Below, piece by piece: positions 27,601 to 50,156 of a DNA stretch of 64,000 bases (within the stretch, counting starts at the first letter, position 1; each line of letters starts with the position of its first letter). The translations under genes and the position numbers were made by a program. This DNA comes from Baylisascaris procyonis. Its lineage: Eukaryota; Nematoda; Chromadorea; Rhabditida; Ascarididae. A model generated the notes under the pieces. That model was not told the DNA's origin and did not search any database. It was given only the letters and a program-made list of their open reading frames with translations. The stretch spans positions 2,791,501 through 2,855,500 of the forward strand of contig JAZARR010000008.1 in NCBI GenBank assembly GCA_037389465.1, read 5' to 3'.

Positions 27601-29850
27601 ACATTGAGTTTAATATAAGAAAAGTTTCAATATCGATTAGACTATTATTAATTTGATTCTTTATCAAGTAACTTTCATAGTGTAATAAAAAATGAGCATA
27701 ACGGATCTATACCATTTTTGTCGAGACCATTCTCCACCCATTCAATACCGAGATATTCCTTCAACTTCATACGTTCATGTCCATAACCAGGCATACAACT
27801 CCACCCTGTAAACATAATAATCTCTATAATCTTGTGTCATTACATCCTCTTGATTATATTTGCGTATATTCTACTTATTTTTGCGTATTCCTTTTTAGAT
27901 AAAATCATCAAAACTTTGTTTTATGCAAATGAGGCGATTATATTAATAATTTCATGGAACTTATTGCAGAGGGGGGAAAATTTTGACTTCTACTTGAAAA
28001 ATTCGCAAAATTATAACCCCCATGGGATACATAGTTAGTGCCCCCTTCCTCTTCCATTTTCCGAAAGAAATAGAGAGCCTTATAATCGTCAGAATTTACG
28101 AGAGGATTTAGCACATTGTATGAATCCATAAAATTAAAGTACCACCATAAATTAACCATTAACTGCAGAGAATATTCGTAGAATAATTTCGTTGTAAATG
28201 TAACTCGGATACGGCGGATAAGACTCAGGTGGGAATACAGACTTAAAGAAAGCTCGAGAAAAGTACAGGTGGGCAGCTAAAAGACTTAACAACAAAAGAG
28301 CTAGTCCATATACATGTTCTACCTAGTGAACGATATGGCAAGTAGTTCAAATAGCCCATCCTATTCATGCCAATAAATATTCTTTTCAATATATATTTCA
28401 GTTTTTTGCGCATGCCTATCATTTCCGACATTCCTAATTATATAATCGATAGCCTATCATTGAAAACTTATAAATGGCTAACCACCCAACTGTCCAGTAC
28501 GGACAAATTGAACAAATTGCATTGAATGCAAACTGAAAATCGTTTAAAGTAAGTGGTCAGCCAGAACGTATCATCGAATGGCCATATTGTGTCATATGAA
28601 ATTTCATATTAAAAAACGGTCATAAATAATAAAATCCATAAGAATAATACCTTTATTAAAGAAGACGAACAAGAGCAACATTATCGAGCACATCATTAGA
28701 GATCACGTTCTCTTCGTACGATAGGCGTGTATTAAAATCGAGATCCTTTGTTTTTCAATGAGACTTTCACTTCGATGATTCGGGTCGACTTTCACTATTC
28801 AATTGACGATTCCGATTACGAACGAAATGATTCGTCGTTGTGTGCGATAGATGAATGCAATTCACAAAGTGTATGTGAATTGGTGACAATCGATTTGTAT
28901 TATACATCCTCATGGGTCACTATGAAAATACATCATTGAAAAATACTCTACAATGAGGGCACTCTAATGTGAAGGGAAACTATATTGTCGCAAATATTCG
29001 CTGATTTTTTTTCCACAAAATATAAATATATATTTTCTTTGCTATACAACTCATCGCAATGACAAGAAGAATTATCCAAGCAAATCTGGATTGTTATAAA
29101 AATTGTGATTTATATTTTTATGATTTCTTAGGAATTTAGATTTAAACGATATTTTCAACTTTGAATTGTTTCATTTTAGAATTGATTGGGAAAGGAAGAG
29201 GGGAATTCGTACTGATCATTTATATATTCATAAATTATCCCATAAAATAGAGTGAAGCACTCTATATTAGCTAATCTTATCGAGAGATTAGACAAATTAA
29301 ATAAATAAAATAAACAGAGAAAAGTAATGAAAAGGTCAATGATTACCAAAGTAATCCATATAACCGATCCTTAATAGTTCTCTGATTTGCAACATGAATT
29401 TACGATTGCTGTAAAATAGATAAAGAAAAACCTCTGAGTTTAGTATCTAATAAGGAAAACTATTGAATATGGTTCACTGTTCACCTCCTACAGCCCAACT
29501 ATGATGGTACTTTAATGGATCATGAAAAATAGTAAATAGTTATATACAACCAATTATATACTACAGTTAAGTACAGCAATTGGTCTTAAATCATCGTTTT
29601 TCCATGATCTTTCGAATAATTTTGTGAATCCTTTTTAGTAAACGCCTTATCAGTTGAGAAAGAAAAAAATTAATGGCAGTTTTATTGCTTTGAGTAGTGC
29701 GACATCAAATGTAATTGGAGAGTATGGCACTAAATGACCAAATTTGATAGCTTAGTTGCTACTTTAATGAATCTGCTGTTAAATCAGCATATGCTATTTC
29801 CGCCAACGGGTTTGATATTCCACCAGCATATGCATTCGAAGATGTTTGAT
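9435..29850 (-). CDS. Large extracellular-type protein with four MAM-like domains
   Basis: I do not recognise the exact gene. Supported exons in transcript order are 29850-29763, 29408-29347, 27805-27713, 26716-26522, 25959-25854, 24817-24659, 24109-24015, 23539-23403, 15497-15313, 14583-14445, 13770-13594, 13180-13039, 12404-12305, 11975-11771, 10991 to about 10873, 10746-10693, 10599-10561, 10491-10324 and 9674-9435 (stop). Phases close throughout except at the junction after 10991. The N-terminal part has GYMDYFGWSCMPGYGHERMK and KEYLGIEWVENGLDKN. Four repeats follow the MAM pattern: Cys-x-Phe...Cys-x-Trp (DCRFDNPAECRW; LNCTEFDANCRW; LECSFDRRAIDCLW), an SPI-Cys strand, FWLYNGARVEVILLE or FWATRDVVIEIC or FWQTGSARLSVCLLEE, and an end strand such as FIAVDDISYRAVMC or GILIIDDITME. 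The protein stops soon after the fourth repeat and has no C-terminal membrane segment. Its 5' end and signal peptide were not found. MAM identity is inferred from the pattern alone. Confidence 0.7.
10324..10991 (-). CDS. Exon cluster of the fourth MAM-like domain (one junction unresolved)
   Basis: Exon 10491-10324 (SGRVALSQSSFHPRNGSVSA... to HFAYQKQ) is well supported. It reads MCLYKSGRVAL after SVK, parallel to SVKMFNATGTFVV in domain 2. A 39-nt exon at 10599-10561 (YGALLNDVPDSVK) and a 54-nt exon at 10746-10693 (ending ENNLPFNT) join it in phase 0. The preceding exon starts at 10991 (GDICPSSLRQHGVRTAQLRT). Its donor is uncertain: AAT|GTTTGC joins in phase but drops a LLTCKFIG segment, while the strong GTGAGT at 10872 breaks the frame. 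Either the donor is the weak one or a small exon was missed. Confidence 0.55.
12415..12540. repeat. Degenerate GGAGTTTG-type tandem repeat
   Basis: Three to four diverged copies of about 30-33 bp built on GGAGTTTGTCGGAGTC, with related spacers of the CAGGGGCTTTT type. It is GC-richer than the intron around it and sits 11 bp upstream of the exon at 12404. It resembles other GGAGCTGGAG or CCAGCTCCAGC words in the window. Confidence 0.5.
15498..23402 (-). other. 7.9-kb intron of the MAM-domain gene filled by satellite
   Basis: The flanking exons join cleanly: the donor GAG|GTTTGA follows the exon ending at 23403 (LNCTEFDANCRWRSVGHDKE), and the acceptor TTTAAG precedes the exon at 15497 (AWQVAEHSPPSVK). 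Both phases are 0 and the joined sequence continues one MAM-like domain. About 95 percent of the intron is the 31-bp array; the array edge is only a few bases from the splice donor. Confidence 0.85.
15920..23398. repeat. 31-bp satellite array, about 240 copies
   Basis: Each unit is three octamers TTGCAATG, TTGCAATA, TTGCAATT followed by TTATACG. TTGCAATATTGCAA inside it is a perfect 14-bp palindrome. Variants are simple point changes: GCAGTATT for GCAATATT, GTTTCAATG or GTTCCAATG for GTTGCAATG, and rare TATCGC, TATGCG or TTGTACG. The copies are nearly identical, so amplification or homogenisation is recent. Since 31 is 1 modulo 3 and the plus strand of the unit has no stop in any frame, three plus-strand frames stay open for about 7.5 kb and encode the same 31-residue repeat. 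These are artefacts of the array, antisense to the host gene. Confidence 0.98.
26887..26960. repeat. Perfect 30-bp inverted repeat (foldback)
   Basis: The left arm 26887-26916 and right arm 26931-26960 are exact reverse complements around a 14-base loop. It sits at the upstream edge of the LINE fragment, in an intron of the MAM-domain gene. The coding sense of the LINE fragment begins in the right arm. Confidence 0.95.
26931..27360 (+). mobile_element. 3' fragment of a non-LTR (LINE) retrotransposon
   Basis: The plus strand encodes about 130 residues typical of the C-terminal tail after LINE reverse transcriptase: LRWVGHVIRMPDNRIPKQLL, then GERKRGRPLLRYEDGVK, then an arginine-rich stretch. 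It ends in a C2H2 finger (ICDRCNRTCLSRIGLVSHMR, then VH) and a stop near 27342. No reverse-transcriptase domain is present, so this is a truncated, dead copy. It is markedly richer in GC than the flanks. It lies antisense in the intron between exons 27713 and 26716. Short TAC/TAT repeats flank it on both sides. Confidence 0.85.
28757..28939 (+). other. Unassigned 60-residue open frame
   Basis: The frame reads NETFTSMIRVDFHYSIDDSD with acidic and Cys residues (SLCAIDECNSQSVCELVTID) and stops at 28939. Its residue balance looks more protein-like than most frames here, and TTTGTTTTTCA precedes it. The minus strand is also open over most of the same stretch. It lies in an intron of the MAM-domain gene on the opposite strand. 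No family was recognised; it may be an exon of another transcript or chance. Confidence 0.2.
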
Positions 29851-29887
29851 CTTGTTCAGTGTTGCATTATGGGGTAGAGTGAGCGAT

Positions 29888-30038
29888 TGGAGAAAAAACC
29901 TGAAAAAAGGCGAAAAAAAGGCGAAAAAAAAACGAAAAGAAGGCGAAAAAAGCGAAAAAAGGCGAAAAAAAACGAAAAAAAAAGGCGAAAAAAAAACGAA
30001 AAAAAGGCGAAAAAAAGCGAAAGAAGGCGAAAAAAATA
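29888..30038. repeat. (GCGAAAAAA)n-like low-complexity tract
   Basis: About 150 bp of GGCG or GCG separated by runs of 5-9 A on the plus strand, giving a long pyrimidine tract on the minus strand. It lies about 40 bp upstream (in transcript sense) of the exon at 29850-29763 of the MAM-domain gene. Part of it could serve as polypyrimidine tract, although the favoured acceptor CAAG at 29851 is weak. Confidence 0.85.
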
Positions 30039-30337
30039 CTACCCATTTCTTCGAATCCCTGAAGGCAGTTTCCCATGGTGTAATTTTTATACAATGCAAT
30101 TACTCCAATGTAGTTTTGAGTGTGCAAAAAGATTCTTTAAAAAAAATTTCCCATTACACCTTTTCTGATAAATGAATCAAAGCATGTTTCCTCTTGCCAT
30201 TGTTGTCTATTTTTGTATTTTTCGTGCATTTTAAGAGTATTATAATTACATCGAATATTATTTGTATTGATTATAAGTACATTTATAAGAAGGACGCTAA
30301 AGTAAGCATATAAGACGTAAGCATCATTGAGAAGAGG

Positions 30338-30340
<3 letters not shown>

Positions 30341-30376
<36 letters not shown>

Positions 30377-30392
30377 AAGAGGGAGAGAGAGG
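30341..30392. repeat. (GA)n microsatellite
   Basis: About 30 bp of pure GA followed by an imperfect purine tail. It lies in noncoding sequence between the two divergent genes. Confidence 0.9.
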
Positions 30393-31752
30393 CGAGAAAT
30401 CGAACTGATAAGGCGATACATTGCAATTAAGGATTGACTGTCTATGCAACATTACTAAACGACAATGGAACGTCGCGATCCTTGTTCATGTGCCAATTTC
30501 ATTGATGTTGAGGTTTCTTTCATTTTCCTCTTGCATTATTTCTCATCACCACCCTCCTATATCCTCCTTTTCTTCAGTTACTATATTACTGTAATTACCG
30601 TAATAATACTATAATATCAGTTACTATATTATTCAATTACTATATTGTATTTGTTCTTCTATCAGATCTTAGAACTCTACTTCACTCTCTTTGATGAATT
30701 AGTTTCACTTATGATATTTTACTGTCCAAATAAATTTCAAAAAAAAAGCATTCGAAAGAAAATTTGCACTATTTATTTAAAATATTATTTTGAATATTTC
30801 AAAGTTTAATATTTCCACCTTAAATATGCTCATTGTTTTAGAAATAAAATAACTTATCGATGAATTTTTTTCATCAAAAACGATTGAACGAAGCAAGCGA
30901 ACGATTAAATAAAATGCTATCAAAGTGCATTGGAAATTATGCAAATTAAATTATGCAAAAATATCATTTACCGCGGCAATTTAGTGGTTCATTAATAATT
31001 ATAGATGATTTGCACTAATGACCAATGATGCGAAAGGAAGTTAAACATCTAAAAAAAAACACAAAATATTTTTCAAAAAATGCTCTAATTCTTCCATAGT
31101 GAACAAATAGAGAATCCACTCAGCTATCATTCATTCTTATTCATTAATCGCTTTAAAGGAAATCAGATCTTTTTCCGATGATTAAACATGAAATATTATT
31201 CAAAACATATCGATGATCTCTTCGTTGAAATGCATAAAAATATTTTTACGAATATCCGCAAGGGTTTTTTTATGAATGACGTCATTGTTGACATATTTTT
31301 ACATATATAAAATACTCCCGTATGTTTTTTCCTCGAAGTAATTTTTAACTATTATCAATATCTTTTGATTAAATTTAGAGATTTTTTTTCTGTGTAAAAA
31401 TTTTCTGTCAAAAAATCAAAATTTAAAATCGATTTTTTAAATCATCGTATTGTATTTTGTTTCAAATTCTCATTAATTTATATTTCCTGTTTGTTTATTG
31501 ATATGTTCATTCTAGATATGCAATATGCATTCTATTATTATCACTAAAATATTGTTCCTTTTATTAAACTATAAAAATTTATTTTACTATCTAATTCATT
31601 AGGATAATTAGCATTATCTAATATCTATATACCTCTAGGACACCTGAAAAAAAAACTCAACGTTAGCCAGTTATTAGAATTTAATCACCTAAATATTATT
31701 ATATAAACTACGTTAATATTAATTAAAGATGTGAAAAAAATATAAATTAAAG

Positions 31753-43822
<12,070 letters not shown>

Positions 43823-44119
43823 GTGAATATCGTGATCTGACGGCATTCCCACTAAGAAATATTGTCCTGTTTTTGCCTTATTGTTGTAAGTACTTTAGTA
43901 TTGCTTTTAGGCGTCATTGTAGACATAAGAAATTTGTTGTCTTTAGCCATTTTACTCGCCTCTCAAAGGAAACCGCCAACAAATGTGCTTCTCTAAATTT
44001 GCTACTCAGTTTTCATTGAATACAAACCGGAAAAAAGGGACCTAAAACTCTAAAATTATGTCATAGTCTGTCATCATTTCAAGCAACGAAAAGGAAGAGC
44101 ATATGCTTATATATATGCA

Positions 44120-44125
44120 AATAAA
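44120..44125 (+). terminator. Candidate poly(A) signal of LTA4H
   Basis: AATAAA about 300 bp past the LTA4H stop, the first canonical signal I noted there. In AT-rich DNA this word is common. Confidence 0.4.
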
Positions 44126-46559
44126 GTATACTATTTGGAAATAGAGTTGAGGTCACATTTAAGTTGGGATTACATTTGATGCTGAAGAAAATAACGAACA
44201 AATAACCTCTGAAGAAGTTAGGTCGGTATATTTGATATAACGAATGCAATCTTATCGTGAGTGTATCATTCTTCGCTTTATTAGTAAATTTCTCTTGAAA
44301 ATGTAGATTTTTTTTTTTTTGCTAGTGGGATTAGCATTTGATATATCAATTATGCAAATTTCTGTGAATTTTTTTTAATAGCCAACTGCAAGTAGGAAGC
44401 ACATCTGTTGGCCATTACCCTCATATATAACATTGCCACTAATTGTTGATCGTTTTTCCCAAACAGCGATTATATTCAAATTGCTTTCCTAACTGAAAAA
44501 AAAAAAAAGAGTGAAGCTTTTCGTGCGCTTTCTTAACTTAGATATAAAGAAAAGCTCAATGAAGATTTCTTTTCCCCTCTCCTTTATCCTTATATGAGCG
44601 TTTCCGTTATAGTTGCTGCTACAAAGTTTCTTTTTTTGAATAAATATATTCCAGTAATTATTTGCATATTTCGAAAATTTTCAAATACCCACCCATTTAT
44701 GCAAATATTTATTCAACAATAAAATTATCTTATTGATGCGCTAATAATTCAGCAAAGAAATGAATTGAAATATATAAATTCAACAGTGGTATGATAAAAT
44801 CACTGTGGATTAAACATGTTATTAAAGATGATCCGCATATGTTCGAGTATATTTCAGCTGCTTCTGTCTCAAAGAGTATTCGAAAATGTTATAGCGCCTA
44901 GTTTACTGAAATGCTAATATGATGATATGCAAATTTTACAGTCGTAATTTAGAATATGCAAATTTTTTTCATCAATTTAGAAGCATCGATCGTCTACATT
45001 CATCAGCAATTTCCTTCTCGAGAGTTCCTTTTCGTAATAATATGTGAAAAACAAAAAATAATTTGAATAAGTTTAGCTATATACTGCAAACATCACAAAA
45101 ATCAACTTTTTATCATTATATCACTAAATCGTTACCGTCACTGCATCGGATTCGATGATAGCCGATGGTGTCTTCTCTTTCATACAGAGTTCACCCTTCA
45201 GGCTATTTTGCAAGTTGCTGCTATGAATTTGATTTTATATTTCATCCATATGTGCTAAATCCACTAATAATATTTACCAAGTTGGAATGTTGAAAAAGAT
45301 TTTTTTTTAATCGGCGAATATTTATTTTCAAAACAAAAAAATATGAAAATATTCCACCCGATTGATCGTTAAAGATATTAAGCAAAGAAATAAACAAATT
45401 TGCATAACATAAACAATATTAAATGGTTTCTTTGATGTGGTATACAAAAAAAAATTTCATAATTTTTGCATAAAACAAAAATTTTGTAATAAACTTAAAT
45501 AAAATATATACATCTATCTAATAATTTCAATCAATTCCCATTCGTTCAATTCATTCGACAGAATAATATCTGTCAATGAAGTGGCAACATAACATCTAAT
45601 TACCAGAAATATAGTGTAATTTTATTATATATATATATATATATTTTTAAAAAACTTGTACAGCTTATTTAGGAAATATACACTGTATACAGTAAGAAAT
45701 GAAATATACACCGCATACAGTAAGAAACCTATCTATACTTCTGAATCCCTAAAACTTCAACAACAACAGTATCCGTCCCATTCATGAAATCTCTACCAGG
45801 GCTTGTTACTTTATATTTTAACATTTCATATAACGAATTACTAAATACCCACAATTAATAATGCCATAAATTAAAGAAAAGTATTTCATTCGCAAAAATA
45901 ACCAAAAATGAGCAATCAATGGGTTCAAAAAAAAAAAATAAAATTTTTTAACACTATTAAAATATAAGCATCGATCTCAAATCGATATTTGGATCACCGA
46001 TAGATCAAAATACTACAAAGATGATCAATGATCATTAAAAAAATGAACATTTTATACTGTACTAACTGATAATTGCATTAGGAATCAAAAGCATCTAGAT
46101 GAATGGCAGTGATCAGTGATAACTACTCCTCTCAGAAGCGTTTAATCAGAGTAATGGCATTATCAGTAGCAAATGATCAGTGATAATATACAACTTATAA
46201 ACCTATTCCAGCGATAGTAAAATTCTTTTCTCATTCGACAGCAAAAAAAAAACGTTGCAAATGATTTATTAAGAAAAAAGTCTTTAATAATTACCACTCC
46301 CTCTAAAAACTTTCTAATTTTTCCTCACATCAATGATGGCACCCTTTTAAAATATTTGTATTCATCAGAAAATGATGAACATTTAGCGAACATTTAGGTA
46401 TGGAATTTTGAAATATTCCTTGTTAATAAATATCGACTTACTCTAATTATACTAAATAACACTACGTTATATTACATAAACATTTATTCACAAGACGCAT
46501 ATTTAGTATTTGAAGAAAACTATATAAAACCATTAGCATAACTTCATAGAACCATAGGA

Positions 46560-46565
46560 TTTATT
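46560..46565 (-). terminator. Candidate poly(A) signal of CCDC51 homologue
   Basis: AATAAA on the minus strand about 180 bp past the stop at 46745. Confidence 0.4.
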
Positions 46566-46744
46566 TGTTTATATTCGATCACCTTCCTCCATCCTACAAT
46601 CTTCGGAATTTGTGCTGCAAATATAATGAAGTAGTTTCAAAATTTAGCACCTTGATTTCAACTTTCTGATATAGGAAAGACATTCTGCCTCATGGGTAAA
46701 TTTCCAGAGTACCCTAAAATAAAGGAATCTGGTGTGATAAACGT

Positions 46745-49700
46745 TTAGCTTCCTCTAAAAACTGCTGAGAGTATTGGCATCGAAAGTCCAATTGCAGTGT
46801 AAACAAGAACAACCAATAAAAGTGTTTGCAATTTCATTTTCGACTCCAAATTGCGTTCTGTACGATTGAGGAGCATTTCCATATCGCTACCCACATAAAC
46901 AATACCAGTTGTATCAGCTTCTAAAGCTCGATCAACCGCAATAAGCCTTTTGAGTTCATCCATCTCTTTCGATAAGCTCATGCGTTGTTCGTTCATCGAA
47001 TTCATAATGCGTTCCAATGATGCACTATCAACTCGAGGTTGTAGTTCGAGCTTATCCGTACCTTTGAAGTGCATTAGCTCACGAACATCGCCGATAAACG
47101 ATGACACCTGCAAGAACTGAGAACGGGATAACATGGAATACATTAACAGATACAAGATGAGAAGAGTTTTAGCTTTGTTTAAGGGGGAATAACTACCAAA
47201 CGTTTCATCAACCGGCGAATAAAATGAAGGGATTCACGGAATCAAACTAAATCCTTAATCCAGCAGGAAAAAATGTAAGCATGGAGTTAAGGACTTATTT
47301 TCTCATAAAGGAGTCCGTTTTATAATTGTTTATGAAAATCCCTCACTTCTCTAAAAGTTTCAATAGTTTTTCGTAATTCCTCCCTCGTAATACAATCGTC
47401 CCCTGGACTCTATATTCACTCCTTTTTTCCCCGATGAGAGTAAACAAGGAAGACATCCAAGCATTAGGGAAGTCTAATTTTATTTCTTGCAGAAAATGTT
47501 CGGAATGGACATAATTCGTCCTTTTTAATAATACATGGTTCGCTTCCATTGAGATTAGAAATCAGATTTCCTGAAAACATGAACGCCGATCCTTCACTGG
47601 ATGGGATCATCTACGATTTGAAACATATCTTCTCCTCTCCCCTACTCCCCTCTTCATCGCACTGTCAACGTTTTCATCCAGATTCTGATAATACCATCAA
47701 GAAACCTCTAAGCGTATAAAGTTCTGCGCAGTGCTCAAGCTTTATATACGAGCAAAAATTTACTGACGCTTCCTTGCAATCATACGAAGCATTTTCCCCA
47801 CAAACAATAATAGCAACTTTATACCGACTTTTCCTTCTTCCATCCTCTTCCTCGGCTACAGAAGTCTTCCTGGTACAACAAAAGTAATTAAATTTGACCT
47901 AGATGCTTCAAAGTCTCCCCTCCACAATGAAAAATTCTTTCATTTCGGAAAGAGATTCGGAATCGCATCGGTTCCCATCCTCCACTGGCACAGCTACCTT
48001 AACCCTCCATCATGACGGAGGACCACAGAGTTAGTTCTACCTGGTCATGCTGCTTATCGACGAGTGCACCGATCTTATCAAGCATTGGCGTCAACTGCGC
48101 AGCGGTCGGCACAATCTCCTTTATCCTTCGCATACGCACTTCGGCGGCAAGTGTCGTACCAATAATGCCTAATAATGCACCGATCAACGATGCGGATACT
48201 GACCAATATTTTGTTCTTTCGCCTCTGCAATGGTGACATTGACAATGGTAAATCATTAATATTAAGTAAGTATTAAAGAGTATAAACATTTACGAAAAGA
48301 CTATCGCAAATAAAAGAAAGATGAAACAAAACAAATGATAATAGATGAAATATTATTCGAAAATGAGAGAAATAAATGGGAATAAGAAAAATAACAAAAA
48401 TAATAAAAAAATTTTCAACTGATTAAGTTACTAATTGCAAGGATTCGAAGAGAACTTCTAACACCTTAAGGCATCTCTTCTCAGTTTCCAACGTTTCAGA
48501 AGCTATTGTGGGCATTTTCATATTCAAACATAGAATAAATATTGGCAACCTTTCACGCTCTTTCTCGTGACTTTTTCTAACACGTGCAGAAAGCGCTTGA
48601 AATGCCTCTCTTTCGGCTGCTTCGGCTTGTTCAAATTCCTCCATAAGATGACGCTCCCTCTTTATAGTTGCATGCTCCTCGGTCAGTAAATCCAAATATC
48701 TAAAATAATTTATTTCATTAAGTAACACTTGAATCAATGATACATTCCCTTCTTCGAAAATATCCTTGCATCACAAAGTTGGGGAAAATGACCTGTTTTT
48801 ATACATCAAAAATCTAATGTACTGATACTGTCCCTTGTCAAAAATCTCCCGAACGAAAATAACCACCGCTTCAATGGACTTCTCCTTTTCTATCCTTCTC
48901 CCTTCCCCTCCCTTTACTTCCCCCTTCTCCCCTCCCATGCCAAAAAAAGCTTACAGCGGAAGGATGTTGTCCGAGGTACCACAGCACTGAGAATAATAGC
49001 AAAGATTAAAAAATGGCAGAAAGAACACCCACCAGGCGCATCAGTAAATCATTAGGGATGATCAAGAGTGCTCATTCATTGAAGGAAACAAGTATTAAAA
49101 ACTTCCTGCTCTTCTCAAGCTTTAATTCATCAAGACGAAAGTCCGATTATCCAGGATATGGTTGATCTGCCGGATGTGAAAGCCTGTGGATTTGAATGGA
49201 ATGCGGTCGCAGTCGTATAACCTCTACTAGCAGGAATAAGTTCGACCTGACCTATACCTATCCTCGCACTTCATTTACATAATTTCTTTCATGCACAAAG
49301 AACCAACAATCAGTAAAACCAACCTCAACAAGCACCCAGCAATAAAAACTAATCAAACTAAAATAAAATACATTCGACCTCGATTTTTTAGAGTATTTTA
49401 TTTCAATGATAAAAGAATTAAATAAATATGCGCAAAGTTGGAATAAAATAGAAAGAAAATAGACAAAAAAATTAAAAAACGATAAACTTGTCTTCGCCAC
49501 GAGATGTCCTATCGAGCTCTGTATGAATATCTCTAAGACGTCCTTGAAGATTCTTTATTTCAGTCTGCTTTTCACGACGCAATTTTTGTGCAGAGCTAAG
49601 TTGATCCTCGCACTAAAATTAAATAAATAAAAATATTAGAGGCGTTACTTTACCAGGTAAGTTATATTAATGAATACCTGCTTTATCAACCAATTTGCAC

Positions 49701-50156
49701 AATCCCTGCCTTACAACAAAAGATTCATAACGGATATAACATACATTAAGTGACAATTACTGCAACGTGCCGTTCGGAAGTGCTTGAATATTATCATTAT
49801 GGCCACAGGTTAGTGTATTTCTTATTATGTTCTACCTGGATAACTCATACGATCTCTTACCTGGATAACTCATATAATCTCTTACCTGGATAACTCATAT
49901 AATCTCTTACCTGGATAACTCATATAATCTCTTACCTGGATAACTCATATAATCTCTTACCTGGATAACTCATATAATCTCTTACCTGGATAACTTCATC
50001 CTGAGCTTGTCGGATAGCCGTCAATCCGATCAAGTCCTCGTAGTATTGAATAGCATTCTCGATCGGTTTGCTGAAAGCGTGTGATCGCCGTTGCAGACCC
50101 GCAAGATGGAAAATTGCAGATGCTCGTTGCCTGCCCAATGAAAATTGGGACAGCAT
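46745..50156 (-). CDS. CCDC51: CCDC51/MITOK-like mitochondrial coiled-coil membrane protein
   Basis: The vertebrate relative is the pore-forming subunit of the ATP-sensitive mitochondrial potassium channel in the inner membrane. Exons in transcript order are 50156-49986, 49612-49488, 48699-48550, 48224-48041 and 47107-46745; all phases close and give 330 residues. The start ATG at 50156 opens a basic, Ser/Arg-rich segment (MLSQFSLGRQRASAIFHLAG) fitting a mitochondrial presequence. A family block YYEDLIGLTAIRQAQDEV follows, then a long heptad-like coiled coil (about residues 58-150, rich in Glu, Lys, Arg and Gln). The diagnostic ERGERTKYW runs into a first membrane segment (WSVSASLIGALLGIIGTTL). 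A second helical region follows, and then a C-terminal membrane segment (LQTLLLVVLVYTAIGLSMPI) just before the stop. Two membrane segments and the RTKYW motif match the family. The first splice donor lies in a 25-bp tandem array. Confidence 0.92.
49830..49995. repeat. 25-bp minisatellite carrying repeated 5' splice sites
   Basis: Six to seven copies of a 25-bp unit; on the minus strand each reads GTTATCCAG|GTAAGAGATT and so repeats the exon-intron junction of CCDC51 exon 1. Donor-like sites lie at 25-bp steps (exon ends at 49986, 49961, 49936, 49911, 49886 and 49861, plus a diverged one near 49836 with GTAGAA). Only the first (49986) keeps phase 0 with the next exon. Downstream donors add 25n bases and meet a stop after about 17 extra residues. 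Confidence 0.9.

Larger units (their letters stand above)
23540..31752. other. Introns and divergent 5' region between the MAM-domain and LTA4H genes
   Basis: Besides the minus-strand exons listed for the MAM-domain gene, this stretch holds a 23-bp poly-A at about 25166, a LINE fragment at 26887-27360, the (GCGAAAAA)n tract, a GA microsatellite and AT-rich sequence. The first exons of both divergent genes should lie in 28000-31750, but only the two N-terminal MAM-gene exons could be placed. From 30400 to 31750 nothing coding was recognised. Confidence 0.5.
43823..46744. other. Intergenic region between convergent LTA4H and CCDC51 genes
   Basis: This should hold two 3' ends. Nothing coding was recognised. 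The AT-rich sequence has several ATGCAAAT octamers (about 44116, 44352, 44698, 44927 and 44947), a short TA run at about 45626-45645, and repeated GATCAGTGATAA words at about 46110-46185. Confidence 0.5.

Noticed and set aside
29794..30168. Phe-rich and Lys-rich frames on both strands
   Set aside because: They are translations of the (GCGAAAAA)n tract.
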